Counted from the stretch's first letter, positions 1 to 8,783 are shown. The stretch: DNA of 64,000 nt from Sphingomonas aracearum (GCF_003345355.1 NZ_QQNB01000002.1:124001-188000), one strand, 5' to 3'. The notes: generated by a model not told the origin, from the sequence alone. Numbers and translations: made by a program.

Positions 1-462
1 CCTGAGGCCGAGCATGGTGAAGTAGCTGTCCCAGTAATAGAGCTCCCGGAATCGCCCGCCCGGAACGACGAACGGCTTCGGGAGCGGCAGGGCCGTGCCG
101 CCGTCCGGCACCTCCGTCACCCGGCGCGTCAGCTGCGGCCACAAGGCGGCGATATGTTGTGGTAGAGGCAGGCGACGAAGTTCCGGAGGCGGGGCGGACA
201 CGGATTGCGGCACGTCGAAGTTCGCCAGCACGAAGGCGCGCAGGCCTTGATCGGACCAGCTACGCCCGCGCCACTCGGCAAGGATCCTTGCCGCCGGCCC
301 CCGCGGCACCGCATCGGCAAAGGTCTTCGAATCGGGAAACAGCGCGCGCTCCTGCACGGCGGCGAACAGGCCGGGGAAGCGCTCGGAAGGGGGCAGCTCC
401 CGGGGCGGCAGATCGGCCGCAAGCAGGCCCGGCCATGCCACCGCCGCCGTCCATCGCCACAT
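1..462 (-). CDS. treA: alpha,alpha-trehalase, N-terminal 154 residues (cut by window edge)
   Basis: Hydrolyses trehalose to two glucoses (glycoside hydrolase 37), normally in the periplasm. The visible 154 residues carry two trehalase landmarks: DSKTFADAVP at residues 44-53 and the signature PGGRFRELYYWDSYF at 134-148, ending ..TMLGLR at the window edge. The reading frame is open from the edge to ATG 462, whose product begins MWRWTAAVAWPGLLAA, a short hydrophobic stretch that could be a weak signal peptide. It is divergent from the antiporter gene, with about 60 nt between. The C-terminal two thirds, including the catalytic acid and base, lie outside the window. Family assignment is firm; the exact start is less certain. 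Confidence 0.88.
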   Translation of the reverse strand, partial: MWRWTAAVAWPGLLAADLPPRELPPSERFPGLFAAVQERALFPDSKTFADAVPRGPAARILAEWRGRSWSDQGLRAFVLANFDVPQSVSAPPPELRRLPLPQHIAALWPQLTRRVTEVPDGGTALPLPKPFVVPGGRFRELYYWDSYFTMLGLR

Positions 463-526
463 CCGCCATTCTCCTCTGGCCCGCATCCTCTTGGGGAACG
501 CGCCGGCCTCTCCTAAGGTGCCGCGG

Positions 527-2068
527 GTGAGTTTCTTCGAAACCCTTCTCGCGCTGCTGCTGGTGGCCATTGTGCTGCTTCAGGTTTCGCGCCGGCTGTC
601 GCTGCCCTATCCGGCGATGCTTGCGGCGGCCGGCGTCGCCGTGGCGCTGGTGCCGGGCGTACCGACCATTGCCATCGATCCGCAGACCGCGCTGGCGCTG
701 TTCATCGCGCCCATCCTGCTGGACGCCGCCTTCGATTTCCCCGCCAGCGCCGTGGCGCACCTGTGGCGGCCGTTGTTCGCGCTCGCGGTGCTCGCGACCG
801 CCTTGACGGCGGGCTGCGTGGCTGTGCTCGGCTGGGCCGTCGCCGGGCTACCCTTTGCCGCAGCCCTCGCCCTGGGCGCAGTGGTCGCCCCGCCCGATGC
901 GGCAGCCGCGACGGCGGTGATCGCCAACCTCTCCCTGCCGCACCGAACCACCGCGGTGCTGAAGGGCGAAAGCCTGATGAACGATGCCATGGCGCTGCTG
1001 CTGTTCACGGCCGCCGTGGAGGTGCAGGGCCATGGCACGATCGACGGCAGGATCGCGCTGGAACTCGGGCTGGCGGCGCCGGGCGGCATTCTGCTCGGGC
1101 TCGGCCTTGCGCTGATCTACCGCCCGCTCAGCCGCTATGTTGCCGGAACTCTGGGCGGCAACCTCCTTCAGTTCGTCAATACCTTCTGGGTCTGGATCCT
1201 TGCCGAGCGCCTTCACCTCTCCGGGGTGCTCTGCGTGGTGGCGTTCGGGATGGCGATCGCCTGGCGACAGCCGGAGCAAGCGAACCCGCGCGACCGCGTG
1301 CATTCCTATGCGGTCTGGGAAACGGTGGTGTTCCTCCTCAACGTGCTCGCCTTCCTGCTGATGGGTTTGCAGGCGAAGGTCATCGTCTTTGCCATGCCGC
1401 CCTCACGCCTGTGGAACGCGGCGAGCTTCGCGGCCATGATCGTCCCGACCGTGATCGTCGTGCGGCTTGCCTGGGTGATGGCCTATAATCGCCTGTCCGC
1501 CCGCTTCGCCGTCCTGCGCGGCGACTACGAGCCCTCTTCCCTCGCGCAGGGTTTCCTTGTCGGCTGGAGCGGCATGCGCGGGCTGGTGACGGTGGCCACC
1601 GCGTTTGCCTTGCCGCAGGACTTCCCCCAGCGCGACCTGATCGTGCTCACCGCCTTTGCCGTCGTTCTGGCCACCCTGGTCCTGCAAGGGATCACCCTTG
1701 CGCCGCTGATCCGCTGGCTCCGGCTGGACCAGGCCGAGGACCGCGATCGTGAAATGGGCGAAGCGCGCCATGCGCTCGTCGCCGCCGCGCGATCCGCATT
1801 GCAGCCCGCGCAGGGCGAGCAGGCGGAAACGCTGCGCCGCTTCTATGCCGCCGAGGGAGCGGCGCTCGACAGGCAGGAGGATCGCGAAGCCCGGCAACGC
1901 TTTCGCGCGCTCGGCCGCGATGCCGTTCGCGCGCAACGGCGCCAGCTGGAGGAGCTGCGCCATCGCCACGCGATCGGCGAGGACACGTACGAGCAGTTGC
2001 AGGAGGAACTCGACTGGCGCGAACTGTCGCTGATGGACGCGCAGGACCGCCGCATCGAGGAGAACTGA
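527..2068 (+). CDS. CPA1-type Na+/H+ antiporter
   Basis: Inner-membrane cation/proton antiporter of the CPA1 (NhaP/NHE-like) family. About twelve hydrophobic segments fill residues 1-420. The conserved core motif is seen as APPDAAAATAVI followed by GESLMNDAMALLLF, where the Asp residues are expected to bind the cation. The last ~100 residues are a charged, probably cytosolic helical tail rich in Arg and Glu. I chose GTG 527 because AAGG (516-519) lies just upstream at good spacing; an in-frame TTG at 491 would add twelve residues with no clear ribosome site. Whether it moves Na+ or K+ cannot be read from the sequence. Confidence 0.85.
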   Translation: MSFFETLLALLLVAIVLLQVSRRLSLPYPAMLAAAGVAVALVPGVPTIAIDPQTALALFIAPILLDAAFDFPASAVAHLWRPLFALAVLATALTAGCVAVLGWAVAGLPFAAALALGAVVAPPDAAAATAVIANLSLPHRTTAVLKGESLMNDAMALLLFTAAVEVQGHGTIDGRIALELGLAAPGGILLGLGLALIYRPLSRYVAGTLGGNLLQFVNTFWVWILAERLHLSGVLCVVAFGMAIAWRQPEQANPRDRVHSYAVWETVVFLLNVLAFLLMGLQAKVIVFAMPPSRLWNAASFAAMIVPTVIVVRLAWVMAYNRLSARFAVLRGDYEPSSLAQGFLVGWSGMRGLVTVATAFALPQDFPQRDLIVLTAFAVVLATLVLQGITLAPLIRWLRLDQAEDRDREMGEARHALVAAARSALQPAQGEQAETLRRFYAAEGAALDRQEDREARQRFRALGRDAVRAQRRQLEELRHRHAIGEDTYEQLQEELDWRELSLMDAQDRRIEEN

Positions 2069-2078
2069 CGGTCGAGAC

Positions 2079-2153
2079 TGGCTGGGGCGGCAGGATTCGA
2101 ACCTGCGAATGGCGGCACCAAAAGCCGCTGCCTTACCACTTGGCGACGCCCCA
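2079..2153 (-). tRNA. tRNA-Gln (TTG anticodon)
   Basis: Read on the minus strand, the acceptor stem TGGGGCG pairs with CGCCCCA, followed by discriminator G and an encoded CCA (2079-2081). The anticodon stem GCGGC/GCCGC holds the loop TTTTGGT, anticodon TTG, so glutamine. The T arm contains GGTTCGAATCC. It sits between the antiporter stop and ilvE. Confidence 0.95.
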
Positions 2154-2200
2154 GCAGAACGCGCGGCTCTATCGCCGCCGCGCGCGAAAGAAAAGCCCGC

Positions 2201-3295
2201 TCAGTCCAGTGGCTGGCGCCAGCCGTGCGGATCGGGCGCGCGGCCGAACTGGATGTCGGTCAACCGCTGCTTGATGCGGCCGGTCAGCGGCCCCGCACCA
2301 CCGGAACCGATGGTGAAGCTGCCTTCCGGGCTGTTGACGGTGCCGATCGGCGTCACGACGGCAGCAGTGCCGCAGGCAAAGCTCTCGGCAAGGCGCCCGC
2401 TTTGCGCATCGTCGCGCCACTGGTCGAAGGCATAGGGCTCCTCGCGCACGGCAACGCCCTCGTCGCGCAGCAGCCGGAGGATCGAGTCGCGGGTGATGCC
2501 GGCCAGGATCGTGCCGCTCGTCGGCGGGGTCGACACCGAGCCGTCCGCGAACACGAAGAAGACGTTCATGCCGCCCAGTTCCTCGATCCAGCGACGCTCC
2601 ACCGCATCCAGGAACACCACCTGGTCGCAGCCGTGGCGGATCGCCTCGGACTGGGCGAGCAGGCTCGCCGCATAGTTGCCGCCGCATTTGGCCGCGCCGG
2701 TGCCGCCCGGCGCCGCGCGCGTATATTCCTGGCTCACCCACAGCGACACTGCCGGCGCGCCGCCCTTGAAGTAATTGCCAACGGACGAGGCGATGACCAT
2801 GTATAGATACTCGCTGGACGGCTTCACCCCCAGGAACACCTCGCTCGCGAACATGAACGGGCGTAGATAAAGCGCGCCGCCTTCGCTTTCCGGGATCCAG
2901 TCGCGATCGGCGCGAACCAGCGCGCGGCAGGATTCGACGAACAACTCCTCCGGCAGCTCGGGCATCGCGAGCCGCTGCGCCGAACGGTTGAAGCGGCGCG
3001 CGTTCTGCTCCGCGCGGAACAGCGCGGCACTGCCATCCGGCTGACGATACGCCTTCAGGCCTTCGAAGATCTCCTGCGCATAGTGCAGCACCGACGAGGC
3101 CGGATCCACCGTCAGCGTCGTGCGCGCAGTGATCCTGGCATCGTGCCACCCGCGCTCGTCGCTCCAGCGCGCCACCGCCATGTGATCGGTGAACACCCGG
3201 CCAAAACCCGGATCCACGAGCCGGGCCTGCCGCTCGCTGGCGGGCAAAGGCGTGGCGGTCGGCTCAAGCGCGAAGAGCTGCGGATCGGCGTTCAT
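2201..3295 (-). CDS. ilvE: branched-chain amino acid aminotransferase
   Basis: PLP-dependent transaminase interconverting Leu, Ile and Val with their 2-oxo acids, using glutamate/2-oxoglutarate. At 364 residues it has the length of the BCAT group of fold-type IV enzymes. The PLP-binding lysine is K203 in GTGAAKCGGNYAASL; EIFEGLKAYR (75-84) and EELGGMNVFFV are also conserved BCAT segments, as is the C-terminal GTAAVVTPIG. The ATG at 3295 gives MNADPQLFAL. It is divergent from a MarR-type regulator 62 nt away, an arrangement that suggests, but does not prove, regulation of ilvE by that protein. Confidence 0.93.
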   Translation of the reverse strand: MNADPQLFALEPTATPLPASERQARLVDPGFGRVFTDHMAVARWSDERGWHDARITARTTLTVDPASSVLHYAQEIFEGLKAYRQPDGSAALFRAEQNARRFNRSAQRLAMPELPEELFVESCRALVRADRDWIPESEGGALYLRPFMFASEVFLGVKPSSEYLYMVIASSVGNYFKGGAPAVSLWVSQEYTRAAPGGTGAAKCGGNYAASLLAQSEAIRHGCDQVVFLDAVERRWIEELGGMNVFFVFADGSVSTPPTSGTILAGITRDSILRLLRDEGVAVREEPYAFDQWRDDAQSGRLAESFACGTAAVVTPIGTVNSPEGSFTIGSGGAGPLTGRIKQRLTDIQFGRAPDPHGWRQPLD

Positions 3296-3357
3296 CGTTT
3301 CTCTCGTGGGAAGACGGACGTGGAAGCCGTCTGGTGGGTTGCAGCCGCCTAAGCCCG

Positions 3358-3864
3358 ATGGCAGAGGCGGTCAACATGGCCGCCACCGGAACGCCCGCCT
3401 CCCCGCTCTTCCTTCGCGAGTCCGAACTTCGACGCGGACTGGAACTGCTGTACTTCGGCAATTCCCACCTGACGCGAAGCATCGATCAGGGTCTCGCCGC
3501 GCAGGGCATGGGCCGGGCGCATCACCGTGCGCTCTACTTCATCTCGCGCCAGCCCGACCTGACGGTGAGCCAGTTGCTCGGCCATCTGTCGATCACCAAG
3601 CAGTCGCTGGGACGGGTGCTGACCGAACTCGTGGACCGCGGCCTGGTGGAAGTGCGCCAGGGCGAGCGCGACCGGCGCCAGCGGCTGCTGCGCCTCACGG
3701 ATGTGGGCCGGGATCTGGAGAACAACCTGTTCGATGCCCTGCGCGAACGGCTCTCCGCCGCTTATGCCAGTGCGGGCCAGCAGGCGGTGAGCGGGTTCTG
3801 GGCCGTGCTGGAGGGCCTTATCCCCGAGGGCGAGCGCCCCCGCATCGAGCAACTGCGCGACTGA
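3358..3864 (+). CDS. MarR-family transcriptional regulator
   Basis: About 168-residue winged-helix DNA-binding protein. The wHTH core runs from roughly residue 40 to 125: helices around HHRALYFISRQPDLTVSQLLGHL, the recognition helix near SITKQSLGRVLTELVDRGLVE, then the wing RQGERDRRQRLLRLT. MarR proteins act as dimers and usually respond to small ligands. Three starts are possible: GTG 3334, ATG 3358 and ATG 3376; the last has GAGG at 3364-3367 eight bases upstream and may be the true one. It is divergent from ilvE, the obvious candidate target. No ligand can be inferred. Confidence 0.85.
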   Translation: MAEAVNMAATGTPASPLFLRESELRRGLELLYFGNSHLTRSIDQGLAAQGMGRAHHRALYFISRQPDLTVSQLLGHLSITKQSLGRVLTELVDRGLVEVRQGERDRRQRLLRLTDVGRDLENNLFDALRERLSAAYASAGQQAVSGFWAVLEGLIPEGERPRIEQLRD

Positions 3865-3895
3865 ATCCCGAAACGCGGGCGGTGCCGCAAACGGC

Positions 3896-3924
3896 TTGAC
3901 TCCGTCACTCGCCTTCCGTTATTT
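3896..3924 (+). promoter_or_regulatory. sigma-70-type promoter of the GbsR-family gene
   Basis: TTGACT (3896-3901) as -35, a 17-bp spacer, and TTATTT (3919-3924) as -10. The -10 overlaps the left arm of the palindrome described next, which fits repression by a bound regulator. Confidence 0.6.
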
Positions 3925-3939
3925 CTGTTTTGACAGAAA
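3922..3939. promoter_or_regulatory. palindromic operator, TTTCTGT-4-ACAGAAA
   Basis: Perfect 7-bp inverted repeat TTTCTGT/ACAGAAA separated by TTTG. It overlaps the putative -10 and the start of the ribosome site AAAGGA (3937-3942) of the GbsR-type gene beginning at 3949. Position and symmetry point to autoregulation by the dimeric regulator encoded just downstream; this is inference. Confidence 0.6.
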
Positions 3940-3948
3940 GGACGGCAG

Positions 3949-4488
3949 ATGCGCACAGCCGATCACCCGGACGCCAAGGCTTTCATCCTGCACTGGGGCG
4001 AGATGGGCACGCACTGGGGCGTGAACCGGTCCGTCGCGCAGATCCATGCGCTGCTCTACCTTTCCGACCACCCCCTGACGGCGGACGAGATCGTCGAGGC
4101 GCTCGGGCTCGCCCGGTCCAACGTGTCCACCGCCCTGCGCGAGTTGCAGGGCTATGCCATCGTCCGCCGCGTGCATGTGGAAGGCGATCGCCGCGACCAT
4201 TTCGTCGCCGAAACGGACCTGTGGGAGATGCTGATGCGTATCGCGGCGGAGCGGAAGAAGCGCGAGATCGATCCCACCATTGCCATGCTCGGCGACCTTG
4301 CCGAACGGCTGCGCGGTGACAGCAGCGCACCGGCGCACCTGCGCGAGCGCGTTTCGCGGATGCATGAGTTCCTGGGCACGCTCGGCGACTGGTACGATCA
4401 GGTGCGCGTGCTGCCCAGGCCCACGCTTGTCGCCTTGATGAAGCTCGGCGGCAGGGTCGCCCGCTTTCTGCCTACCCGCAAGGATTGA
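3949..4488 (+). CDS. GbsR/MarR-family transcriptional regulator
   Basis: 179-residue winged-helix regulator of the GbsR/OpcR branch of the MarR superfamily. Family traits are HWGEMGTHWGVNRSVAQIHALLYL at the N-terminus (written here as two parts: HWGEMGTHWGV and NRSVAQIHALLYL), the HTH TADEIVEALGLARSNVSTAL, and a wing HVEGDRRDHFVAE. The C-terminal helices (100-179) are likely the dimer/ligand part. AAAGGA lies six bases before ATG 3949. Its promoter contains a 7-bp palindrome overlapping the -10. The next gene, a membrane SRPBCC protein, starts 54 nt downstream and is probably co-transcribed. In other bacteria GbsR relatives control osmolyte genes; no such gene is present here. Confidence 0.85.
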   Translation: MRTADHPDAKAFILHWGEMGTHWGVNRSVAQIHALLYLSDHPLTADEIVEALGLARSNVSTALRELQGYAIVRRVHVEGDRRDHFVAETDLWEMLMRIAAERKKREIDPTIAMLGDLAERLRGDSSAPAHLRERVSRMHEFLGTLGDWYDQVRVLPRPTLVALMKLGGRVARFLPTRKD

Positions 4489-4542
4489 CGATCAGCCCGG
4501 CCCTCGACGCACGCGCGGCGATTTCGCTCTTTCCGGAAAGGA

Positions 4543-5559
4543 ATGACAGCAGTGAACGATGAGTCTCCACGTCATCCGATCCGTCCCGCCCTCACCCGGA
4601 TCGGTGCGGCGATCGGCGCGGCGCTGATGTTCGCGCTGGGCTTCTACATGCTGATGGAGGCGGCGCGTCCGAACGACGGGCTGGTGAGCTTTTCCTTCCT
4701 GCTCGCCCTGCCCGCCGCGTTGTGCGCCTTTATCGCCTATGTCGCGGACCCCTGGAAGGAGCGCAGCCACCGCTTCTATCTGGCTGTGCCGCTGTGGCTG
4801 CTCGGCGCAGTCGTGGTCGCTTCCGTGTTCCTGCTGCACGAAGGCGTGATCTGCGTCGTGCTGCTCGCGCCCTTGTGGCTGGCGAGCGGGCTGATCGGCA
4901 CCGAACTCACCTGGCGCTTGCGCCGACGGACCGGCGAGGGCCGCACCTATTGCGTGGCGCTGATCGCCGTTCCGCTCGTTGCGATGCAGGTCGAGCCGGG
5001 CGTTCCCCTGCCCGTGGCGGAGCCGGTCGTGGCCCGGTCGATCGTGGTGAACGCGCCGCCGGCGGCACTCTGGCCGATGCTGCGCGGCATCCCCGATGTG
5101 CGGCCGGGCGAGGGACGCTGGAACCTCACCCAAAACGTAATCGGCGTTCCCCGTCCGGTCGCCGCGCGGCTGGTCGGTCGGGGGATCGGGGCGACCCGCT
5201 TCGCCGACTGGGGCGAGCACATCCGCTTTCGCGAGCAGATCACGGCCTGGGTACCCGGCCGGGAGATCGGCTGGCGCTTCGTGTTCGATGACATGGCCGG
5301 CTGGGGCTATACCGACCGCCATCTGATGCCGGACAGCCCATACTTCCGGGTGACCACCGGCGGCTACCGCCTGGAGCCGCTCGGGCCCAATCGCACCCGC
5401 GTTCTTCTGCATACCCGGTATCGCATCACCACGCCCGTCAACCTCTATGCGACGCTGTGGGGTGAGCTGTTTCTCGGCGATCTCGAGAACAACCTGCTGG
5501 CGATTATCAAGGCCCGTGCCGAGCGGCCTGCCGGCACGCACGTGGGAGACGCAGCATGA
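4543..5559 (+). CDS. membrane protein with C-terminal SRPBCC (START-like) domain
   Basis: 338-residue protein with two parts. Residues ~18-150 hold four or five hydrophobic segments (e.g. IGAAIGAALMFALGFYML, SFLLALPAALCAFIAYVA, LWLLGAVVVASVFLL). Residues ~165-330 resemble a polyketide-cyclase/SRPBCC fold: VARSIVVNAPPAALWPMLRGI opens the first strand-helix (VARSIVVNAPP is the typical start) and FRVTTGGYRLEPLGPNRTRV and the long C-terminal helix follow. SRPBCC domains bind hydrophobic ligands, so a lipid- or ligand-sensing role at the membrane is plausible but unproven. It lies behind the GbsR-type regulator and overlaps the next gene by ATGA. No enzymatic motif was recognised. Confidence 0.7.
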   Translation: MTAVNDESPRHPIRPALTRIGAAIGAALMFALGFYMLMEAARPNDGLVSFSFLLALPAALCAFIAYVADPWKERSHRFYLAVPLWLLGAVVVASVFLLHEGVICVVLLAPLWLASGLIGTELTWRLRRRTGEGRTYCVALIAVPLVAMQVEPGVPLPVAEPVVARSIVVNAPPAALWPMLRGIPDVRPGEGRWNLTQNVIGVPRPVAARLVGRGIGATRFADWGEHIRFREQITAWVPGREIGWRFVFDDMAGWGYTDRHLMPDSPYFRVTTGGYRLEPLGPNRTRVLLHTRYRITTPVNLYATLWGELFLGDLENNLLAIIKARAERPAGTHVGDAA

Positions 5560-6143
5560 CCATCGACGCCCAGATGCCGAGCCTGGCCGAGCGCCAGCGT
5601 GCCGATCTCTACCGGCAATGCCCGAGCGCGTTCTGGCTCGCGCCGGAAGCGGACTGGTTGCCGGACAGCGACGGCCCGATGCTGCCGGCCGTGCCGGACA
5701 TCGACAACGCGCCCGCCCCGAAGATCGTCGTCCATGCATTCCGGCACATGCTGCTGGCCTTGACGGCGGCGGGGCCGATCTTTTTTGCTGCGGCGATGGC
5801 GTGCGAGGGGCTGGCGGCGCACGGAACCACGGGCTCCGCAGTAGCGGGCCTGGCCGGCGCCGTCCTCCTGTCGGCCATCGTCGTGCCGTTCGGCGCGGTG
5901 CTGGCGTTGCTGCCGGTGCTGCTCGGCACGGTGGTGATGGGTTTCGCCAGCGAACGCTGGGAGAGGGCGCGCCACCCGCTTGCCTGGTCAGTCACGGGCG
6001 GGGCCATGGGCGTTGCCATTGCCGGCCTGTTCGATGCCGGCGCCTCGCCGACCATCGCGCTGCTGATCACGGGCCTGGCCTGCGCCGCCGTGGTCCGCTC
6101 GGGCGTCTGGTTCGAGGAGATCGTTGCCGTTCCGGCCGAATGA
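5556..6143 (+). CDS. hypothetical multi-pass membrane protein
   Basis: 195 residues, no family recognised. The first ~65 residues are soluble and acidic (RQCPSAFWLAPEADWLPD region); then four hydrophobic segments follow, around MLLALTAAGPIFFAAAMA, AVAGLAGAVLLSAIVV, FGAVLALLPVLLGTVVM and a final pair near GVAIAGLFDAG and IALLITGLACAAVV. The ATG overlaps the stop of the preceding SRPBCC gene (ATGA, 5556-5559), so the two are translationally coupled and probably act together. trmFO follows 15 nt later and may be read from the same transcript. Confidence 0.7.
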   Translation: MTIDAQMPSLAERQRADLYRQCPSAFWLAPEADWLPDSDGPMLPAVPDIDNAPAPKIVVHAFRHMLLALTAAGPIFFAAAMACEGLAAHGTTGSAVAGLAGAVLLSAIVVPFGAVLALLPVLLGTVVMGFASERWERARHPLAWSVTGGAMGVAIAGLFDAGASPTIALLITGLACAAVVRSGVWFEEIVAVPAE

Positions 6144-6158
6144 CGGCAAGGCGCACCG

Positions 6159-7475
6159 ATGACGCACGACATTCACATCATCGGCGGCGGGCTGGCCGGG
6201 TCCGAGGCCGCCTGGCAGCTCGCCGAGGCCGGGCACAAGGTAAAGCTTTCCGAAATGCGCGGGAGCGGCGACATGACCCCCGCCCACCAGACGGACGGCC
6301 TGGCCGAGCTCGTCTGCTCCAACAGCTTCCGCTCGGACGACGCGGAAAGCAACGCGGTTGGCCTTCTCCACCAGGAAATGCGTGCGCTGGGCTCGCTCAT
6401 CCTGCGCGAGGGGGACGCGCACCGCGTGCCCGCCGGATCGGCATTGGCGGTGGACCGTGACGGCTTTTCCGCCGCGGTAAGCGCGGCACTGGCGGCGCAC
6501 CCCAACATCACGGTCGTTCGCGAGCGGGTGGATGCCCTGCCGGCCGAAGGGCCGGCGATCGTCGCGACCGGCCCGCTGACCGCCCCGGGGCTGGCGGCGA
6601 GCATCGCCTCGTCCACCGGAAGCGACGCCCTCGCCTTTTTCGACGCCATTGCGCCCATCGTCTATCGCGACAGCATCGACATGGACGAGGCCTGGTTCCA
6701 GTCGCGCTGGAACAAGGGGGAAGGCTCCGACTACATCAACTGCGCGATGGACCGCGATCGATACCACGCCTTCGTCCAGGCGCTGGTGGATGGCGAGAAG
6801 ACCGAATTTCGCGAGTGGGAGAAGAACACGCCCTATTTTGAGGGCTGCATGCCGATCGAGGTGATGGCGGAGCGCGGGCCGGAAACCCTGCGGTTCGGGC
6901 CGATGAAGGGCGTCGGGCTGGACGATCCGCGCACCGGCCGCTGGCCCTATGCCGTGGTGCAGCTGCGGCAGGACAATGCCACGGGCACGCTGTGGAACAT
7001 GGTGGGCTTCCAGACCAAGCTGAAACATGCCGAGCAGGTGCGCCTGTTCCGCACCATTCCGGGCCTGGAAAACGCCGAGTTCGCGCGGCTGGGCGGGCTG
7101 CACCGCAACACGTTTCTCCGCTCGCCCGAGCTGCTGGATGCGACATTGCGGCTGAAGTTCCGCCCGAACATCCGCTTCGCGGGGCAGATCACCGGCTGCG
7201 AGGGCTATGTAGAAAGCGCCGCGATCGGCCTGCTCGCGGGCCGCTTCGCCGCCGCCGAGCTGGCCGGGCGCGAGATGACGCCGCCGCCGGTAGAGACGGC
7301 GCTGGGCGCCCTGCTCAGCCACATCACCGGCGGGGCGGAGGCGGACACCTATCAGCCGATGAACATCAATTTCGGCCTGATGCCCCCCATTCCCGGGCGC
7401 ACCAAGAAGGCCGACCGCAAGAAGATGTACACCGACCGTGCCCGCGCCGCCTTTGCCGGGTGGCAGGCGGCGTAG
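6159..7475 (+). CDS. trmFO: methylenetetrahydrofolate-tRNA-(uracil-5-)-methyltransferase
   Basis: Folate/FAD-dependent enzyme that forms 5-methyluridine at position 54 of tRNA T-loops. The 438 residues match the family length. The FAD-binding dinucleotide motif is [17 protein letters not shown] (5-21); other TrmFO landmarks are [37 protein letters not shown] (as [11 protein letters not shown]), [14 protein letters not shown], and the C-terminal [17 protein letters not shown] 6159 is 15 nt after the upstream membrane gene. It is convergent with the EF-hand gene, 22 nt apart. Confidence 0.95.
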   Translation: MTHDIHIIGGGLAGSEAAWQLAEAGHKVKLSEMRGSGDMTPAHQTDGLAELVCSNSFRSDDAESNAVGLLHQEMRALGSLILREGDAHRVPAGSALAVDRDGFSAAVSAALAAHPNITVVRERVDALPAEGPAIVATGPLTAPGLAASIASSTGSDALAFFDAIAPIVYRDSIDMDEAWFQSRWNKGEGSDYINCAMDRDRYHAFVQALVDGEKTEFREWEKNTPYFEGCMPIEVMAERGPETLRFGPMKGVGLDDPRTGRWPYAVVQLRQDNATGTLWNMVGFQTKLKHAEQVRLFRTIPGLENAEFARLGGLHRNTFLRSPELLDATLRLKFRPNIRFAGQITGCEGYVESAAIGLLAGRFAAAELAGREMTPPPVETALGALLSHITGGAEADTYQPMNINFGLMPPIPGRTKKADRKKMYTDRARAAFAGWQAA

Positions 7476-7497
7476 GCGAATCGGTACGGGGCGAGGG

Positions 7498-7974
7498 TCA
7501 GTCCTCCGCCTCGTCCTTCTCCCTGGGCGCCGGCGCGCAGACGCATTTGGGCCTTGCCTTTCGCTTCGCCGCGGTTGTCGCGAATTCGGCCGGGTTCATC
7601 GCCCCCGAACGATCGCCGTCCGCGGTCGCGAACTTGGCGATCGTCTTGGCGGACCATTCCTCGAACGACAGCACGCCGTCGCGGTTGGTATCGAGCCGCG
7701 CATAGGCCTTGTGGCGCGAGGCCAGATATTCTTCCCGCGTGATGCTGCCGTCCTTGTTCTTGTCATAGCGGCCGAAGCGCTTCTCCTCGCGCGTCTTGGC
7801 GGTCGCCTCCGGCAGCGTATCAGGCAGGGCGGTCTCCTGCGCCTCGTCGGTAGTGGCCTTGGGCGGCGCGGCGGCCGGCAGGGGCGATGGCGGCCGCGCG
7901 CGCGAGTTGAACAGGATCACGCCCGCCCCCGCCAGCAGCAGCGCCGCTACCGCGCCCACCAGATAGCGCCACAT
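7498..7974 (-). CDS. EF-hand domain protein with N-terminal membrane anchor
   Basis: 158 residues. MWRYLVGAVAALLLAGAGVILF forms one N-terminal hydrophobic segment (a signal anchor; shown in part as VGAVAALLLAGAGVILF), then a Pro/Ala-rich linker. Two good calcium-binding EF loops follow: DKNKDGSITREE and DTNRDGVLSFEE; a third, DGDRSGAMNPAE, is degenerate. The C-terminus carries two Cys (KCVCAP). Likely a periplasmic or membrane-tethered calcium-binding protein. The ATG at 7974 was chosen because it directly precedes the hydrophobic segment; a longer open frame upstream overlaps the phytoene-synthase-like gene and is not credible. Confidence 0.8.
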   Translation of the reverse strand: MWRYLVGAVAALLLAGAGVILFNSRARPPSPLPAAAPPKATTDEAQETALPDTLPEATAKTREEKRFGRYDKNKDGSITREEYLASRHKAYARLDTNRDGVLSFEEWSAKTIAKFATADGDRSGAMNPAEFATTAAKRKARPKCVCAPAPREKDEAED

Positions 7975-8033
7975 CCTCGTTCTCCCCACCCCTGTCGCGT
8001 CCGAGACGCTCTTCCGCTGAACAAAGCCGAGGG

Positions 8034-8690
8034 TCAGCGTCCCGTCAATCGATGCCAGACGAGCTGCGCGACGTGGCGCATTCCCTGCCAGCCGCCTTCG
8101 CCTTGATGTTCGAGGTCGTGCGCAGCGATCCGCGCCATCGCGCCCAGCCCCCTGCCCGCCCGGCTCCAGCGATGGGTGCGGGCAGCGTCCAATGCGGGGA
8201 CGGCCATCGCCCGCGCCCGGGCGGCGACGTCGAGATCGGTGATGTGCGTGGCAAGGTCGGCGAGTGCCCAGCCCCGCCCTGCCGGCGCCACCGGATCGCT
8301 CCCGGCCGCCCCCGCCAGCCGGGCCATCAACCCAAACAGGCAAGCGCCGCGCCTGCTCGCATGCGTGTTCAAGGCAGCCTCGTCGAGGTCGTCCTCCAGC
8401 AGCGCTTCCCACCCCTCGACCAGTTGCGCGAGTTCCCGTCCGGTCACGCCCTCCGGCACGACATGGGCGGCCAGCGCCTGCAGCACCGGCTCGGCCGGCG
8501 GCGGCGCGGTGTCCAGCCGGGCCAGCGCATCGTGCCACCAGGTAAGCCGCATCTGCCCCACCAGCGGCTCGCCGGTGGCGCGCAGGATCGCGCCCAGTCG
8601 CGCGTCAAGGTCCAGCAGCGCCGAGAGGCCGGCGCGCGCGGCGGCGGGCGAATATGCGAGCGGCAAGGCGGACCGGGGATCAACCGTCAT
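8034..8690 (-). CDS. squalene/phytoene synthase-like protein
   Basis: 218-residue alpha-helical protein of the squalene/phytoene synthase superfamily; recognisable are the N-terminal LPLAYSPAAARAGLSALLDLD and GQMRLTWWHDAL (compare the RLQWWRD-type motif of the family). It is shorter than true synthases (about 280-350 residues) and I see neither of the two Asp-rich DxxxD substrate-binding motifs, so catalysis of prenyl condensation is unlikely. It resembles the catalytically silent group related to mitochondrial NDUFAF6. It is divergent from the tadG-like gene, 93 nt apart. Confidence 0.7.
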   Translation of the reverse strand: MTVDPRSALPLAYSPAAARAGLSALLDLDARLGAILRATGEPLVGQMRLTWWHDALARLDTAPPPAEPVLQALAAHVVPEGVTGRELAQLVEGWEALLEDDLDEAALNTHASRRGACLFGLMARLAGAAGSDPVAPAGRGWALADLATHITDLDVAARARAMAVPALDAARTHRWSRAGRGLGAMARIAAHDLEHQGEGGWQGMRHVAQLVWHRLTGR

Positions 8691-8783
8691 CGCCGGGGTA
8701 TGCGCCTTGTTAACCTCGGACTGTCAAGGAGGCTTAGGGGCCGTGGGTGCACGCGGCAGCTTGAAGACCGGTGGGGCAAGGGA

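Noticed and set aside
8052-8783. Reading frame open upstream of the tadG-like gene (total 919 codons from 8052)
   Set aside because: It runs antisense through the phytoene-synthase-like gene; composition is that of the opposite strand. The TadG start with its hydrophobic helix is at 8784.
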